64,000 bases of DNA from Burkholderiaceae bacterium. GTDB taxonomy: Bacteria; Pseudomonadota; Gammaproteobacteria; Burkholderiales; Burkholderiaceae_C. The translations under genes and the position numbers were made by a program. Shown here in pieces: positions 55,747 to 64,000 of the stretch. Numbering within the stretch: the first letter of the stretch is position 1; each line of letters starts with the position of its first letter. The stretch lies in the NCBI GenBank assembly GCA_014879655.1, contig JACSRS010000200.1:1-64000 (forward strand), written 5' to 3'. A model generated the notes under the pieces. The model worked only from the letters and a program-made list of their open reading frames with translations. It searched no databases and was not told where the DNA came from.

Positions 55747-56772
55747 TCAGCCGGGCAGGGCGCCCGGAAACAGTGGCCAGACCGATGAGTGGTCGACCGT
55801 CTCGTGGCGAAGCCGTTCACGGATCGACTGCCATACTGACGGGCTTTCCCAGGCGGACATGTGGCCGCCGTCCAGGCAGTCGAAGCCGCGTGCCAGCGCT
55901 TGCTGCTGCACGTGCAGGAAGTCAGCCGGCGCGGGCGTGATCGCCAGCACCGGAGGCCGGCGCGGGGCGTCGTCAAAGATCTCGGTGACCCGGTCCAGCA
56001 GCGCCTCGTCACGCCGGGCGTCGCCATCGAACAGCAGCGCCAGAAAGTGCCACTCGGGCGCCATCGATCGTTGCAGGCCTTGCGTCAGCGCGGTCCGGGC
56101 GACGGCGACCACACGGCAGGGCATGTCGTCGAGCATGAAGTCCACATAGTCGCTGGCACTGTCGCGGTCCGCCGGGCCGGCCGTGCGGCGGCTTTCGCGC
56201 GGAACGTCCTGCGTTTCAGACAGCCAGTGGGTCAAGTCGAACGCGCCCTGACCGCTGGCCGCGCAGACCACCACGCGGTAGTAGGCGTCGGCGGGCGTCG
56301 GCCCCTCGGGGCCGGGCAGGCGCATCGGCAGCACCAGTCGCCGGATCACGGTCGTTGGAGAGAGTTGCGTGCCGGCGCGAATCTGGTCGCGGATCGCCAG
56401 CACGCGCCGACCGAAGCCGTCGGCGCTTTCGGTGGCGGACGACAGCAGCATCGACCACGGTGTCATCAGCAGGCGCCGGCCGGTGCTGGCGTGCACCACG
56501 TGCGGCTCGTGGTGGCGCTTGTCGATGGCGATGCGGCCGAAAAGTTCCGCCACGCTGCGGTGCGGCCCTTCGGCCCAGTGCAAGAACCAGCCGCTCTGAT
56601 ACATCAGCGCTGCACGGATGTCCAGTTGCGGGTTGTGATGCAGCGCGCGATCCCGGATGGCTTCGAGCGTTGCATAGACGTTCTGCGTGTCGGTCGCCCG
56701 GCTGGCGCAGATCACCCGGTCAACTTCCTGCTGACCAGGCTTGGCGGGGTATGCGGCGCTGATTTGAGGCAT
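55747..56772 (-). CDS. BLUF-like domain protein lacking the photoactive residues
   Basis: A 341-residue protein. Residues 17-110 match a BLUF flavin-sensor pattern: a HN pair (46-47), AALMYQSGWFLHWAEGPHRSVAELFGRI, and a Trp in TPWSM (W106). The photoactive Tyr is replaced by Ser24 and the Gln by His65. The C-terminal part (about 155-335) is an unrecognised domain with alternating strands. It may be a sensor with another trigger. It is convergent with MmgE/PrpD. Confidence 0.75.
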   Translation of the reverse strand: MPQISAAYPAKPGQQEVDRVICASRATDTQNVYATLEAIRDRALHHNPQLDIRAALMYQSGWFLHWAEGPHRSVAELFGRIAIDKRHHEPHVVHASTGRRLLMTPWSMLLSSATESADGFGRRVLAIRDQIRAGTQLSPTTVIRRLVLPMRLPGPEGPTPADAYYRVVVCAASGQGAFDLTHWLSETQDVPRESRRTAGPADRDSASDYVDFMLDDMPCRVVAVARTALTQGLQRSMAPEWHFLALLFDGDARRDEALLDRVTEIFDDAPRRPPVLAITPAPADFLHVQQQALARGFDCLDGGHMSAWESPSVWQSIRERLRHETVDHSSVWPLFPGALPG

Positions 56773-56843
56773 TTTTTCTGACAGGCAGAGGTCAAATCTA
56801 TCACGGAGTTCGGACCGTCAGGCGACACCTGCCGCAAATCGTT

Positions 56844-57482
56844 TCAGGGCCGTGGCGTCTTGTCCCTGAAGTCGCAGCAGGCGGCCACGCTGCAGTGCCA
56901 GCATTGCGGTTTGCGCGCCTGGCAGACGTAGCGCCCGAGCAGGATCAGCCAGTGGTGCGCGTCCACGCGGTAGGCCGGCGGGATGCGTTTGAGCAACTGC
57001 ATCTCCACCGCCAGCGGCGTCTTGCCCGGCGCCAGCCCGGTGCGGTTGCTGACGCGAAAGATGTGCGTGTCGACCGCCATCGTCGGCTCGCCAAACGCGA
57101 CATTCAGCACCACGTTGGCGGTCTTGCGGCCCACGCCCGGCAGCGCCTCCAGTTCTTCGCGGCTGCGCGGCACCTGGCCGCCGTGCCGCTCGATCAGCAT
57201 GCGACAGGTCCGCAGCAGATGCCGCGCCTTGCTGTGGTACAGGCCGATGGTCTGGATGTAACCCTCCAGCCGCTCCAGTCCCAGGTCCAGCATGGCCTGC
57301 GGCGTGTTGGCCACCGGGAACAGCCGCCGCGTGGCCTTGTTCACACCCACATCGGTGGCCTGCGCCGACAGCAGAACGGCAGTCAGCAGTTCAAACACGC
57401 TGGTGTATTCGAGTTCGGTCACCGGTTGCGGGTTGGCCGCCTTCAGGGTGGCGAAGAAGGCTTCGATGCGCGCGGGTGTCAT
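56844..57482 (-). CDS. nth: endonuclease III
   Basis: A 212-residue DNA glycosylase/AP lyase for oxidised pyrimidines. It has the helix-hairpin-helix LPGVGRKTANVVLNVAF with the catalytic Lys, the Asp in AVDTHIFRV, and the [4Fe-4S] pattern C-x6-C-x2-C-x5-C near the C-terminus (CQARKPQCWHCSVAACC). The frame extends to 57659, but the family start MTPARIEAFFATLKAANP is at 57482. Confidence 0.95.
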   Translation of the reverse strand: MTPARIEAFFATLKAANPQPVTELEYTSVFELLTAVLLSAQATDVGVNKATRRLFPVANTPQAMLDLGLERLEGYIQTIGLYHSKARHLLRTCRMLIERHGGQVPRSREELEALPGVGRKTANVVLNVAFGEPTMAVDTHIFRVSNRTGLAPGKTPLAVEMQLLKRIPPAYRVDAHHWLILLGRYVCQARKPQCWHCSVAACCDFRDKTPRP

Positions 57483-57538
57483 GGTTTTCAAGGGCTGGGT
57501 TGCGGGATTCGGCGGATCTGCAGGACGGCTGGCCCGGG

Positions 57539-58270
57539 CTACTGCAGGTTGCGGCGAAACAGGCTGAACAGCCGTTCCCAGTGACGCTCGGCAGCCGGCG
57601 GGTTGTAGATGCCGGCGCGTTGCGGAAAGACAAAGCCGTGCTCGGCTTTCGGGTACCACTCGATACGGTGCGGCGTGCCGGCGGCTTTCAGTGCGGCTTC
57701 GAGCTTTTCAATGTCGGCCGGTGGCGCCCACTTGTCGACTTCCGCGCAGGCGAAGTAGCTCTCGCACCGGATCTTCGGCGGCATGCGATGGGGTGAATCG
57801 GGCTTGTCGGTCGCCATGTTGGCGCCGTGAATCGACGCAATGCAGCGCAGACGCCCCGGAAACTGCGCGGCCGCCCACATCACGAACGGGCCGCTCATGC
57901 AGTAGCCCACCGCGCCGATGCGGCTGGCGTCGGCTTCCGGCTGCGCGTCGACAAAGGCCAGCATGGCGGCGGTGTCGACCTCGGTGGTGCGGGCGTCCAG
58001 CCTGGCCATGTGACCGAACATCACGGCCATGGCGGCCTCGGTGCGCTCGCGTAGCCAGAAGTCGCGCGTTTCGCGGTAGTACAGGTTGGGCAGCACCACG
58101 TAATAGCCGACCGATGCCAGCCGGCGCGCCATGTCGTGCAGTTCCTCGCGCTTGCCGGGCGCGTCCATGTAGAACAGCACCACCGGGAACGGGCCGCCTT
58201 CTTCGGGGTACACGACGAAGCTGTTCATGGCGCCGTCGGCGGTGGGAATGTCGAGTTGTTTTTCGATCAT
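57539..58270 (-). CDS. dienelactone hydrolase-family protein
   Basis: A 243-residue alpha/beta hydrolase. The nucleophile is Cys in GAVGYCMSGPF, the acid is probably Asp in CAEVDKW, and the His is in KAEHGFVFP. The PLPN-x-YYR loop and overall length fit the family. Substrate is unknown; carboxymethylenebutenolidase is only one possibility. It lies 56 bases upstream of nth on the same strand. Confidence 0.88.
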   Translation of the reverse strand: MIEKQLDIPTADGAMNSFVVYPEEGGPFPVVLFYMDAPGKREELHDMARRLASVGYYVVLPNLYYRETRDFWLRERTEAAMAVMFGHMARLDARTTEVDTAAMLAFVDAQPEADASRIGAVGYCMSGPFVMWAAAQFPGRLRCIASIHGANMATDKPDSPHRMPPKIRCESYFACAEVDKWAPPADIEKLEAALKAAGTPHRIEWYPKAEHGFVFPQRAGIYNPPAAERHWERLFSLFRRNLQ

Positions 58271-58396
58271 GTCGTCTCCTGGTTTTGAGCAAGCACGGGC
58301 GGGCGGTCAGCGTATCACGGCCGCCAGAAGGCCGCGCCGGCGTGTGAAAATGCGTGCTCCCGGAACTGCAACCACCGCCCGACGGAAAATCACGCC

Positions 58397-59605
58397 ATGC
58401 CACTGCAATTTGCCGACCGCCTGAACAACGTCGAAACCTCAGCCATCCGGGAGCTGTTCAAGCTGCTGGGCAAACCCGGCATCATCAGCTTTGCCGGCGG
58501 CTTTCCGGACAGTGCGATGTTCGATGTCGACGGCATTCGCGAAGCCGCCAACGCCGCGCTGACCGAGGAGCCGGGCGGTGCGCTGCAGTACGGCGCCACC
58601 GAGGGCTACAACCCGCTGCGCGAGCAGCTCGCGGCGTTCATGACGGCCAAGGGCTGCACGGGCGTGGCCAGCGACAACCTGATCGTCACCACCGGCAGCC
58701 AGCAGGCGCTGGACCTGATCGGCAAGACGCTGATCTCGCCCGGTGACAAGGTCATCGTCGAAGGGCCGACCTTTCTGGCCACCATCCAGTGTTTCCGCCT
58801 CTATGGCGCGCAGCTGATCAGTGCGCCGATCGACGGCAACGGCGTGAAGACGGACGAGCTGGAACAGCTGATCGCCGAACACAAGCCGAAGTTCGTCTAC
58901 CTGATTCCCACCTTCGGCAACCCCAGCGGCGCGATGCTCAGCGCCGAGCGGCGCAAGAAGGTGCTGGAGATGGCGGTGCGGCACCAGACGCTGATCGTCG
59001 AGGACGACCCCTACGGCGACCTCTACTTCGGCCAGACCGCCGAAGACCGCCCACCGCCCAGCCTGCTGGCGATGAGCCCGCTGGTGCCCGGCAGCCGCGA
59101 GCTGCTGGCGCATTGCGGCTCGATGAGCAAGGTGCTCAGCCCGGGCCTGCGCGTGGGCTGGATGATCGGCCCGGCCGAACTGCTGGCCAAGGCAACGATG
59201 TGCAAGCAGTTCAGCGACGCCCATACCAGCACCTTTGCACAGGCAACTGCCGCCCAGTACCTGAAAGCCGGCCGCATGCCGGCCACGCTGGCGCGTGTGC
59301 GCAAGGTCTACGCCGAGCGTTGCCAGTTGATGTGCGACGCGCTGCGGATGGAGCTGGGCGACGCCATCGAGTTCGTGCAGCCGCAGGGTGGCCTGTTCGT
59401 CTGGGCACGGCTGACCGGCGCAGGCGGCAAGGTGGCCGACGGCGCCGAGCTGGCCCGACGGGCGATTGAAAAGGGCGTGGCCTTTGTTCCGGGTGCGCCG
59501 TTTTACTGCGCCAACCCCGATACCGCCGCGCTGCGCCTGAGCTTTGCGACGGTGGGCACCGACAAGATCATCGAAGGGGTGGGGCGGCTGGCGCAAGCCG
59601 TCTGA
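58397..59605 (+). CDS. PLP-dependent aminotransferase (class I/II)
   Basis: A 402-residue aminotransferase without a GntR-type N-terminal domain. The PLP lysine is in CGSMSKVLSPGLRVGW. Other features are FAGGFPDSAMF, the substrate-loop region LQYGATEGYNPLREQ, and VEDDPYGDLYF. The closest well-known relatives by pattern are 2-aminoadipate and LysN-type aminotransferases and valine-pyruvate enzymes. The substrate is not fixed. Confidence 0.93.
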   Translation: MPLQFADRLNNVETSAIRELFKLLGKPGIISFAGGFPDSAMFDVDGIREAANAALTEEPGGALQYGATEGYNPLREQLAAFMTAKGCTGVASDNLIVTTGSQQALDLIGKTLISPGDKVIVEGPTFLATIQCFRLYGAQLISAPIDGNGVKTDELEQLIAEHKPKFVYLIPTFGNPSGAMLSAERRKKVLEMAVRHQTLIVEDDPYGDLYFGQTAEDRPPPSLLAMSPLVPGSRELLAHCGSMSKVLSPGLRVGWMIGPAELLAKATMCKQFSDAHTSTFAQATAAQYLKAGRMPATLARVRKVYAERCQLMCDALRMELGDAIEFVQPQGGLFVWARLTGAGGKVADGAELARRAIEKGVAFVPGAPFYCANPDTAALRLSFATVGTDKIIEGVGRLAQAV

Positions 59606-59659
59606 CGTCCCCAGCGGGTCGGGCCCTAGCGGGCCGGCTTCAGGCGGCCAGGCGAGCGC

Positions 59660-61276
59660 TCAGTGCAGGGCGGCAGCCTTGCGGCTCGTTGCCCGCTTGC
59701 GGGGCGCCGCCGGGGCTGCGGGCTTTTTTGCCGACGCGGACCTGATCCGGCTTTTTGCAGCGGTAGCCGCAGTGGGCGCCGCCTTGGCGCCGCGCCGCGT
59801 CTTGACCGGTGCGCGCGCCGCTTCTTCGGCAGCGGCGGCTTCAGCCGCCGCTGCGGCCGCAACCTCGTTCGCGCGCGCCAGCAGCGTCTGGTGCTCAGCG
59901 AGCAGCAGGTCGCCCAGGTCGTTGATGTCGGGGACCGCCCTGCGGCAGGCGATCAGGCCGTAGTCGAGCCGCCCGGCGTAGCTTTGCACGGTGACGTTCA
60001 GCGCCATGCTGTGTGCCGGGATCGACACCGGGTAGTAGCTGACGACCTTGGCGCCTGCCAGGTACAGCGGCACCGGGCTGCCCGGCACGTTGGAGATCAG
60101 CACGTTGGCAAACGGCGGCAGCACATTGGCCAGGCGCGAGCGGCCGAACAGCGACGCCAGACCCGAGATCAGCCAGGGGGCGCCCAGCAGCGGAAAGTCG
60201 GTCGGGATGGCCGTTTTCACCCGGCCCATCATGGCCTTGTTCGCATCCGCCGCCTTGTGGATGGCCTGCAGGCGCTCGACCGGGTCTTTGATGTCGGTCG
60301 CCAGCGTCACGGTCATCATGCTGACCTGGTTGTTGGCCGAGGCGTCACCGGGCGCGCGCAGGCTGACGGGCACGGCGGCAATCAGTGATTTGGCCGGCAA
60401 CTCGTGGTGTTCGCGCAGGTAGCGGCGCAACGCACCGGCGGTTTCGCACATCACCACGTCGTTGAGCGAGCCACCGAGGGTTTTGCCGATGAACTTGGTT
60501 TCGGCCAGCGAAATGGTGCGGCCCGCAAAGCTGCGCTGGTTCGTGATGGCCACGTTGAGCACCGTGCGGGGCCCGAACAGCCGCACGCCCGTCGGCAGCG
60601 ACCAGTTGCGTTTGCCGTTCTCATCCTTTTGCGGCAGCGCCACATCGCGCACGGCCCGCGCCATCGCCGGCGCCGTCCTGATCAGCTGGACGATCTGCGA
60701 CAGCGTGTTGCGCGCAGCCGCACCGGCCAGTTCGGCCATGCCGAGCTGGTACTGGTTGCGGCGCACCTTGGCGCGCGGCGGCTTCACGGTGCGGCCGGCG
60801 GGCGTCAGGTCAAAAATCGCCTGCGCCACCGCAACGCCGGCCTGTCCGTCCATGCCCGCGTGATGGGCCTTGACGTAGACGGCCACCTGGCCGCTCTTGA
60901 GACCATCGATGACAAACAGTTCCCACAGCGGGCGGCTGCGGTCCAGCAGCGACGAATGCAGTCGCGCCACGTACTGCTGCAACTGGCGGTTGCTGCCCGG
61001 CTTGGGCAGGGAAATGTGGCGGATGTGGTAGTCGAGGTCGATGTCTTCGTCTTCTACCCAGACCGGATTGGACAGGTCGAAGGGCATCAGCGCGAGCTTG
61101 CGGGTGAACAGATCGGCCAGGTGCAGGCGGCTGGCCATGTGCGCCTTGACGTCTTCGAAATAGTCGCCGCTATAGCCAGCGGGCAGGTCCAGCACGTTGA
61201 GCGAGCCGACGTGCATCGGCATCTCTGGCGACTCGATGTGCAGGAAGGTGGCGTCAAGGCCGCTGAGATGTTTCAT
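59660..61276 (-). CDS. WS/DGAT acyltransferase with Lys/Ala-rich C-terminal tail
   Basis: A 538-residue acyltransferase of the wax ester synthase/diacylglycerol acyltransferase family. It opens MKHLSGLDATFLHIESPEMPMHVGSL and has the catalytic HHxxxDG in VKAHHAGMDGQ. The last 55 residues (about 485-538) are mostly Ala, Lys and Arg, like the histone-H1-like tails of PhaF or AlgP, and unusual for this family. It makes storage lipid esters at the membrane or granule surface. Confidence 0.92.
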   Translation of the reverse strand: MKHLSGLDATFLHIESPEMPMHVGSLNVLDLPAGYSGDYFEDVKAHMASRLHLADLFTRKLALMPFDLSNPVWVEDEDIDLDYHIRHISLPKPGSNRQLQQYVARLHSSLLDRSRPLWELFVIDGLKSGQVAVYVKAHHAGMDGQAGVAVAQAIFDLTPAGRTVKPPRAKVRRNQYQLGMAELAGAAARNTLSQIVQLIRTAPAMARAVRDVALPQKDENGKRNWSLPTGVRLFGPRTVLNVAITNQRSFAGRTISLAETKFIGKTLGGSLNDVVMCETAGALRRYLREHHELPAKSLIAAVPVSLRAPGDASANNQVSMMTVTLATDIKDPVERLQAIHKAADANKAMMGRVKTAIPTDFPLLGAPWLISGLASLFGRSRLANVLPPFANVLISNVPGSPVPLYLAGAKVVSYYPVSIPAHSMALNVTVQSYAGRLDYGLIACRRAVPDINDLGDLLLAEHQTLLARANEVAAAAAAEAAAAEEAARAPVKTRRGAKAAPTAATAAKSRIRSASAKKPAAPAAPRKRATSRKAAALH

Positions 61277-61492
61277 CGTGAAAGTCCTTCGATGGGGGCC
61301 GGGAGGAAAAGTTGCATTGTGACCGGCAGATCCGGTTCAGGCTGGAATGCGCGGGACAGCCGCTTGCGCCGTTCGGGCGGCCGGTTCGACAACCGGCCTG
61401 AAGTGCAACTGCAGGAGTCGGCCACGATCATCACCGTTCGGGACGTTCCGGCCCGCCGGCCAGCCGGGACCCCTGAGCGGCTTTCAATCGAA

Positions 61493-61556
61493 TTTCATGA
61501 ATTTTTCGGCACAACCCAGCGTCGTTCGGTCAGTTTTTGCTATCATTTATGGAGTG
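61493..61556 (+). repeat. dispersed repeat, copy 9 of 9
   Basis: Core CCAGCGTC at 61516-61523, then GTTCGGTCAGTTTTTGCTATC. It lies in the 336-base gap between the divergent acyltransferase and RraA-like genes. Nothing else in that gap is recognised. Confidence 0.72.
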
Positions 61557-61613
61557 TCCGGGATGCAGTAAGGCGGGTTTACGGGAACGGGTTTTCCAGC
61601 CGACAATCGGCCC

Positions 61614-62333
61614 ATGAACACCGAACCCCTTCCCCTTGATCCGCACATCGTTCAAACCCTGGCTGGCGTGACCACTGCCACGCTGACCACCGTGCTGCTG
61701 AAAAAAGGGCTGCGCAACGTCTGGTTGCGCGGTGCGTTTCCAGTGCGGGCCGGTCAGCCCCGGCTGGTGGGTCGGGCTTTCACGCTGCGCTTTGTGCCGG
61801 CGCGGGAAGATCTGGCGACGCCGGCGTCCTGGGCATCGCCCATTTCGACGCGCGCGGCCATCGAGGCCATGCCGGCCGGTTGCATCGCGGTGGTCGACGC
61901 CATGGGCGTGACCGACGCCGGCATCTTCGGCGACATCCTTTGTGCGCGCATGCGCAAGCGCGAGGTGGCGGCGCTGGTGACCGACGGCGTGGTGCGCGAC
62001 CTGGCCGGCGTGCTGGGCACGGGCCTGCCGGTTTGGTGCAGTGGCACGGCGGCACCGCCGTCGGTGGCCGGCCTGACCTTTGTCGGCTGGCAGGAACCGG
62101 TGGCCTGCGGCGGCGTTGCGGTCTTTCCGAACGATGTGGTGGTCGCGGACGACGACGGTGCGGTGCTGATTCCTGCTGCGCTGCTCGATGACGTGGTGGC
62201 CGAAGCCGTCGAGAAGGAGCGGCTGGAAGCCTGGATCATGCAGGAGGTCGAGCGCGGTGCCGAGCTGCCCGGCCTGTACCCGCCGAACGCGCAGAACAAG
62301 GCGCGCTACGAAGCGTCTAAAGCGCCGCGCTGA
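61614..62333 (+). CDS. RraA-like / HMG-aldolase-family protein
   Basis: A 239-residue RraA-fold protein. It has VVDAMGVTDAGIFGDILCARMRKREVAALVTDGVVRDLAGVLGTGLPVW, matching the G-x-G-D and RD pattern of the family. Relatives are 4-hydroxy-4-methyl-2-oxoglutarate aldolases and oxaloacetate decarboxylases as well as RNase E inhibitors. The longer C-terminus and a metabolic SDR neighbour favour a catabolic enzyme role. Confidence 0.88.
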   Translation: MNTEPLPLDPHIVQTLAGVTTATLTTVLLKKGLRNVWLRGAFPVRAGQPRLVGRAFTLRFVPAREDLATPASWASPISTRAAIEAMPAGCIAVVDAMGVTDAGIFGDILCARMRKREVAALVTDGVVRDLAGVLGTGLPVWCSGTAAPPSVAGLTFVGWQEPVACGGVAVFPNDVVVADDDGAVLIPAALLDDVVAEAVEKERLEAWIMQEVERGAELPGLYPPNAQNKARYEASKAPR

Positions 62334-62379
62334 ACGTTGCGCGGCATCCCCCCATCGTTTTCAAGATCAGGAATCCCGC

Positions 62380-63180
62380 ATGCCAGGTTCATCATCGGAT
62401 CGAAAAGTTGCCCTCGTCACCGGCTCGGCCACCGGCGTGGGCGCCGCAACCGCGCTGCAACTGGCGCAGCGCGGCTACAACGTGCTGATCAATTATTCGC
62501 GCAGCGAGGACGAGGCGGTGCGGTCCGAGGCCGCCTGCCGCGAAGCCGGGGCCGACACGCTGCTGCTGCGCGGCGATGTGGCGCAGGACGCCGACTGCCG
62601 GGCGATGGCGCAGGCCGTGATGGCGCGCTGGGGCCGCATCGACGCGCTGGTGAACAACGCCGGTATCACCAGCTTTGCCGGCGCGGCCAACTGGGAAGCG
62701 CTGGACGCCGAAACGTTTCAGCGAATTTATGCGGTCAACAGCGTCGGCGCGTTCCAGATGGTTCGGGCCTGTGCGCCGCACCTGAAGGTGGCGGGCGGCG
62801 CCATCGTCAATGTTTCGTCGGTGGCCGGGTCGCTGGGGATTGGTTCATCGGTGCCCTACATCGCGTCCAAAGGCGCCCTCAATGCCATGACGCTCTACCT
62901 GGCGCGGGCGCTGGCGCCGCAGGTCCGGGTCAACGCGGTCTGCCCCGGCCTCATCACATCGCGCTGGTTCGTCGACGGCCTCGGCCAGGACGGCTTTGAA
63001 AAGGTCAAAGCGCTGACCGAGCAGAGCACGCCTCTGGCACGCGCCAGCACACCGGAAGACATTGCCGACGCCATCGTCTGGCTGATCGAGAGTGCGCGCA
63101 CCATGACCGGCGAGTTGCTGCAGCTCGATGCCGGCCTGCACCTGGGCGCTGCGCGGATGCAGATTCCGGGCAAGACCTGA
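62380..63180 (+). CDS. short-chain dehydrogenase/reductase
   Basis: A 266-residue SDR. The cofactor motif is TGSATGVGAA, the structural motif NNAGIT, and the catalytic set is Ser in VNVSSVAGS, then YIASK. The INYSRSE loop suggests NADP(H). Substrate is unknown. The open frame extends upstream into the RraA-like gene, but the ATG at 62380 begins the domain. It lies 46 bases after the RraA-like gene. Confidence 0.94.
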   Translation: MPGSSSDRKVALVTGSATGVGAATALQLAQRGYNVLINYSRSEDEAVRSEAACREAGADTLLLRGDVAQDADCRAMAQAVMARWGRIDALVNNAGITSFAGAANWEALDAETFQRIYAVNSVGAFQMVRACAPHLKVAGGAIVNVSSVAGSLGIGSSVPYIASKGALNAMTLYLARALAPQVRVNAVCPGLITSRWFVDGLGQDGFEKVKALTEQSTPLARASTPEDIADAIVWLIESARTMTGELLQLDAGLHLGAARMQIPGKT

Positions 63181-63249
63181 TCGAGGCGCCGAACGCATAA
63201 TCCGATCGACGAGCCGTTCAGGCGCCCATCCAACAAAAACGCAGCCGCC

Positions 63250-63711
63250 ATGCCGTTCCCCGCTTTCCCGCTTGATTCGTCCGCCATCACGCACGGCATC
63301 CAGCTGGCAGTTGCGCCGGTGTTCCTGCTGACCTCGGTGTCCGGCATGATCGGCGCTGTTGCGGGCCGGCTGGCGCGCATCGTCGATCGGGCACGCGAAA
63401 TGCAGGAGCGGGCACGGTTGTCGGACGATCCCGTTTTTCTGGCACGTGCCGCAGGCGAGTTGCGCGCGCTGAGGCGCCGTGGCCGTCTGGCCAATGGCTG
63501 TATCGCGCTGCTGACGTTGTGCTCGTTCCTGATCGGGCTGACCATCATCCTGCTGTTTCTGGGCGAGACAGCGGGGCTGGAGAGTGCGCGCTGGGCGGTC
63601 TGGGGGTTTCTTTCCGGCGTCGTGTGCTTTCTGCTGGCGCTGGTGTGTTTTCTGGCCGAAACAGTGATTGCCACCCGCCAGCTGAGCTTTCACGTGGTGC
63701 AGCGCGACTGA
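63250..63711 (+). CDS. DUF2721-family membrane protein
   Basis: A 153-residue protein with three hydrophobic segments (about residues 18-40, 82-106 and 112-138) and a charged middle helix RLARIVDRAREMQERARL, as in DUF2721. The function is unknown. It follows the SDR gene by 69 bases. Confidence 0.85.
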   Translation: MPFPAFPLDSSAITHGIQLAVAPVFLLTSVSGMIGAVAGRLARIVDRAREMQERARLSDDPVFLARAAGELRALRRRGRLANGCIALLTLCSFLIGLTIILLFLGETAGLESARWAVWGFLSGVVCFLLALVCFLAETVIATRQLSFHVVQRD

Positions 63712-63722
63712 GCGCCGCCGTT

Positions 63723-63950
63723 TCAGGGCGCGCGATGCAGGCGCGGTGCTGACAGCGCGTCCAGGTTGTCGGCGACGGCGACGTCGACGGTGGGCCATCG
63801 TCCTTTCAGCCCGCCGACGATCAGGGCGGCTTGCAGAGCCTTGAGGTCTTTCACGCTGGGCGCGACCTTGATCTGTTCGATCGCCGCACGCGAATTGCCA
63901 CCTTTGAGCAAGGCCAGCACCTTGTTTGCCCAGTCGCTCGTTCGCGCCAT
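63723..63950 (-). CDS. small conserved hypothetical
   Basis: A 75-residue protein beginning MARTSDWANKVLALLKGGNSRAAIEQIKVAPSVKDLKALQAALI. It is basic and helical with no recognised domain. Convergent with DUF2721. The ATG at 63950 is preferred to 63977. No function is assigned. Confidence 0.6.
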   Translation of the reverse strand: MARTSDWANKVLALLKGGNSRAAIEQIKVAPSVKDLKALQAALIVGGLKGRWPTVDVAVADNLDALSAPRLHRAP

Positions 63951-64000
63951 TTGTTTTGCACCTTCCTGATCGTCCAATGAATCTGCCCGGCCGTGTTTCT

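Overview
The window is a GC-rich chromosomal segment of a betaproteobacterium, most likely order Burkholderiales and probably family Comamonadaceae. The inference rests on codon and gene style: a cb-type oxidase cluster next to an Fnr-type regulator and hemN, a small Trp-rich protein, malonyl-CoA decarboxylase genes, and short intergenic repeats. No name can be fixed from sequence alone. No rRNA genes, CRISPR arrays, insertion sequences or prophage genes were seen.

Layout. 1-350: two tRNA genes (Cys, cut by the window edge, and Leu). 364-2779: a conserved acidic hypothetical and class I fumarase. 2970-9698: a minus-strand Mrp/Mnh-type cation/proton antiporter operon (A+B fused, then C, D, E, F, G) and a YqhA-like membrane protein. 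9846-16331: acetyl-CoA synthetase, a small cytochrome c, a Trp-rich membrane protein, ilvD with a divergent LysR regulator, and lgt. 16414-20451: an ABC1-family kinase, an M23 peptidase, an XRE-type DNA-binding protein and a doubtful small ORF. 20658-25345: a malonate-use cluster (GntR regulator, malonyl-CoA decarboxylase, enoyl-CoA hydratase-like protein, malonyl-CoA synthetase).

25485-36936 is a low-oxygen respiration block: universal stress protein, ccoI and ccoS, ccoNOQP, ccoG, fixH-like, a small membrane protein, an Fnr-type Fe-S regulator, hemN and a TauE/UreH-like membrane protein. Fnr-type boxes lie upstream of usp/ccoI, ccoN and hemN, so the regulator, oxidase, assembly factors and anaerobic haem synthesis appear to form one local regulon. 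36957-38643 holds a TauE/SafE permease, 6S RNA, zapA and a ZapB-like gene. 38709-46260 is a B12 uptake and corrin operon behind a cobalamin riboswitch (btuB, two BtuF-like proteins, btuC, btuD, cobQ).

48136-49611 is AT-richer and looks like two integron gene cassettes with attC-like sites and no integrase in view. 49896-55734 is a LysR-controlled CoA-thioester catabolic cluster (MaoC-type hydratase, acyl-CoA dehydrogenase, CoA-transferase, MmgE/PrpD). The end of the window carries a BLUF-like protein lacking the usual photoactive residues, nth, a dienelactone hydrolase, an aminotransferase, a WS/DGAT acyltransferase with a histone-like tail, an RraA-like protein, an SDR and two small conserved proteins.

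Two repeat signals stand out. A short dispersed repeat (nine copies found) carries a conserved core followed by a stem-loop whose arms change together between copies. A GC-rich palindromic element sits in frame inside cobQ. The cassette pair, the cobQ insertion and the repeat family are the most unusual features.
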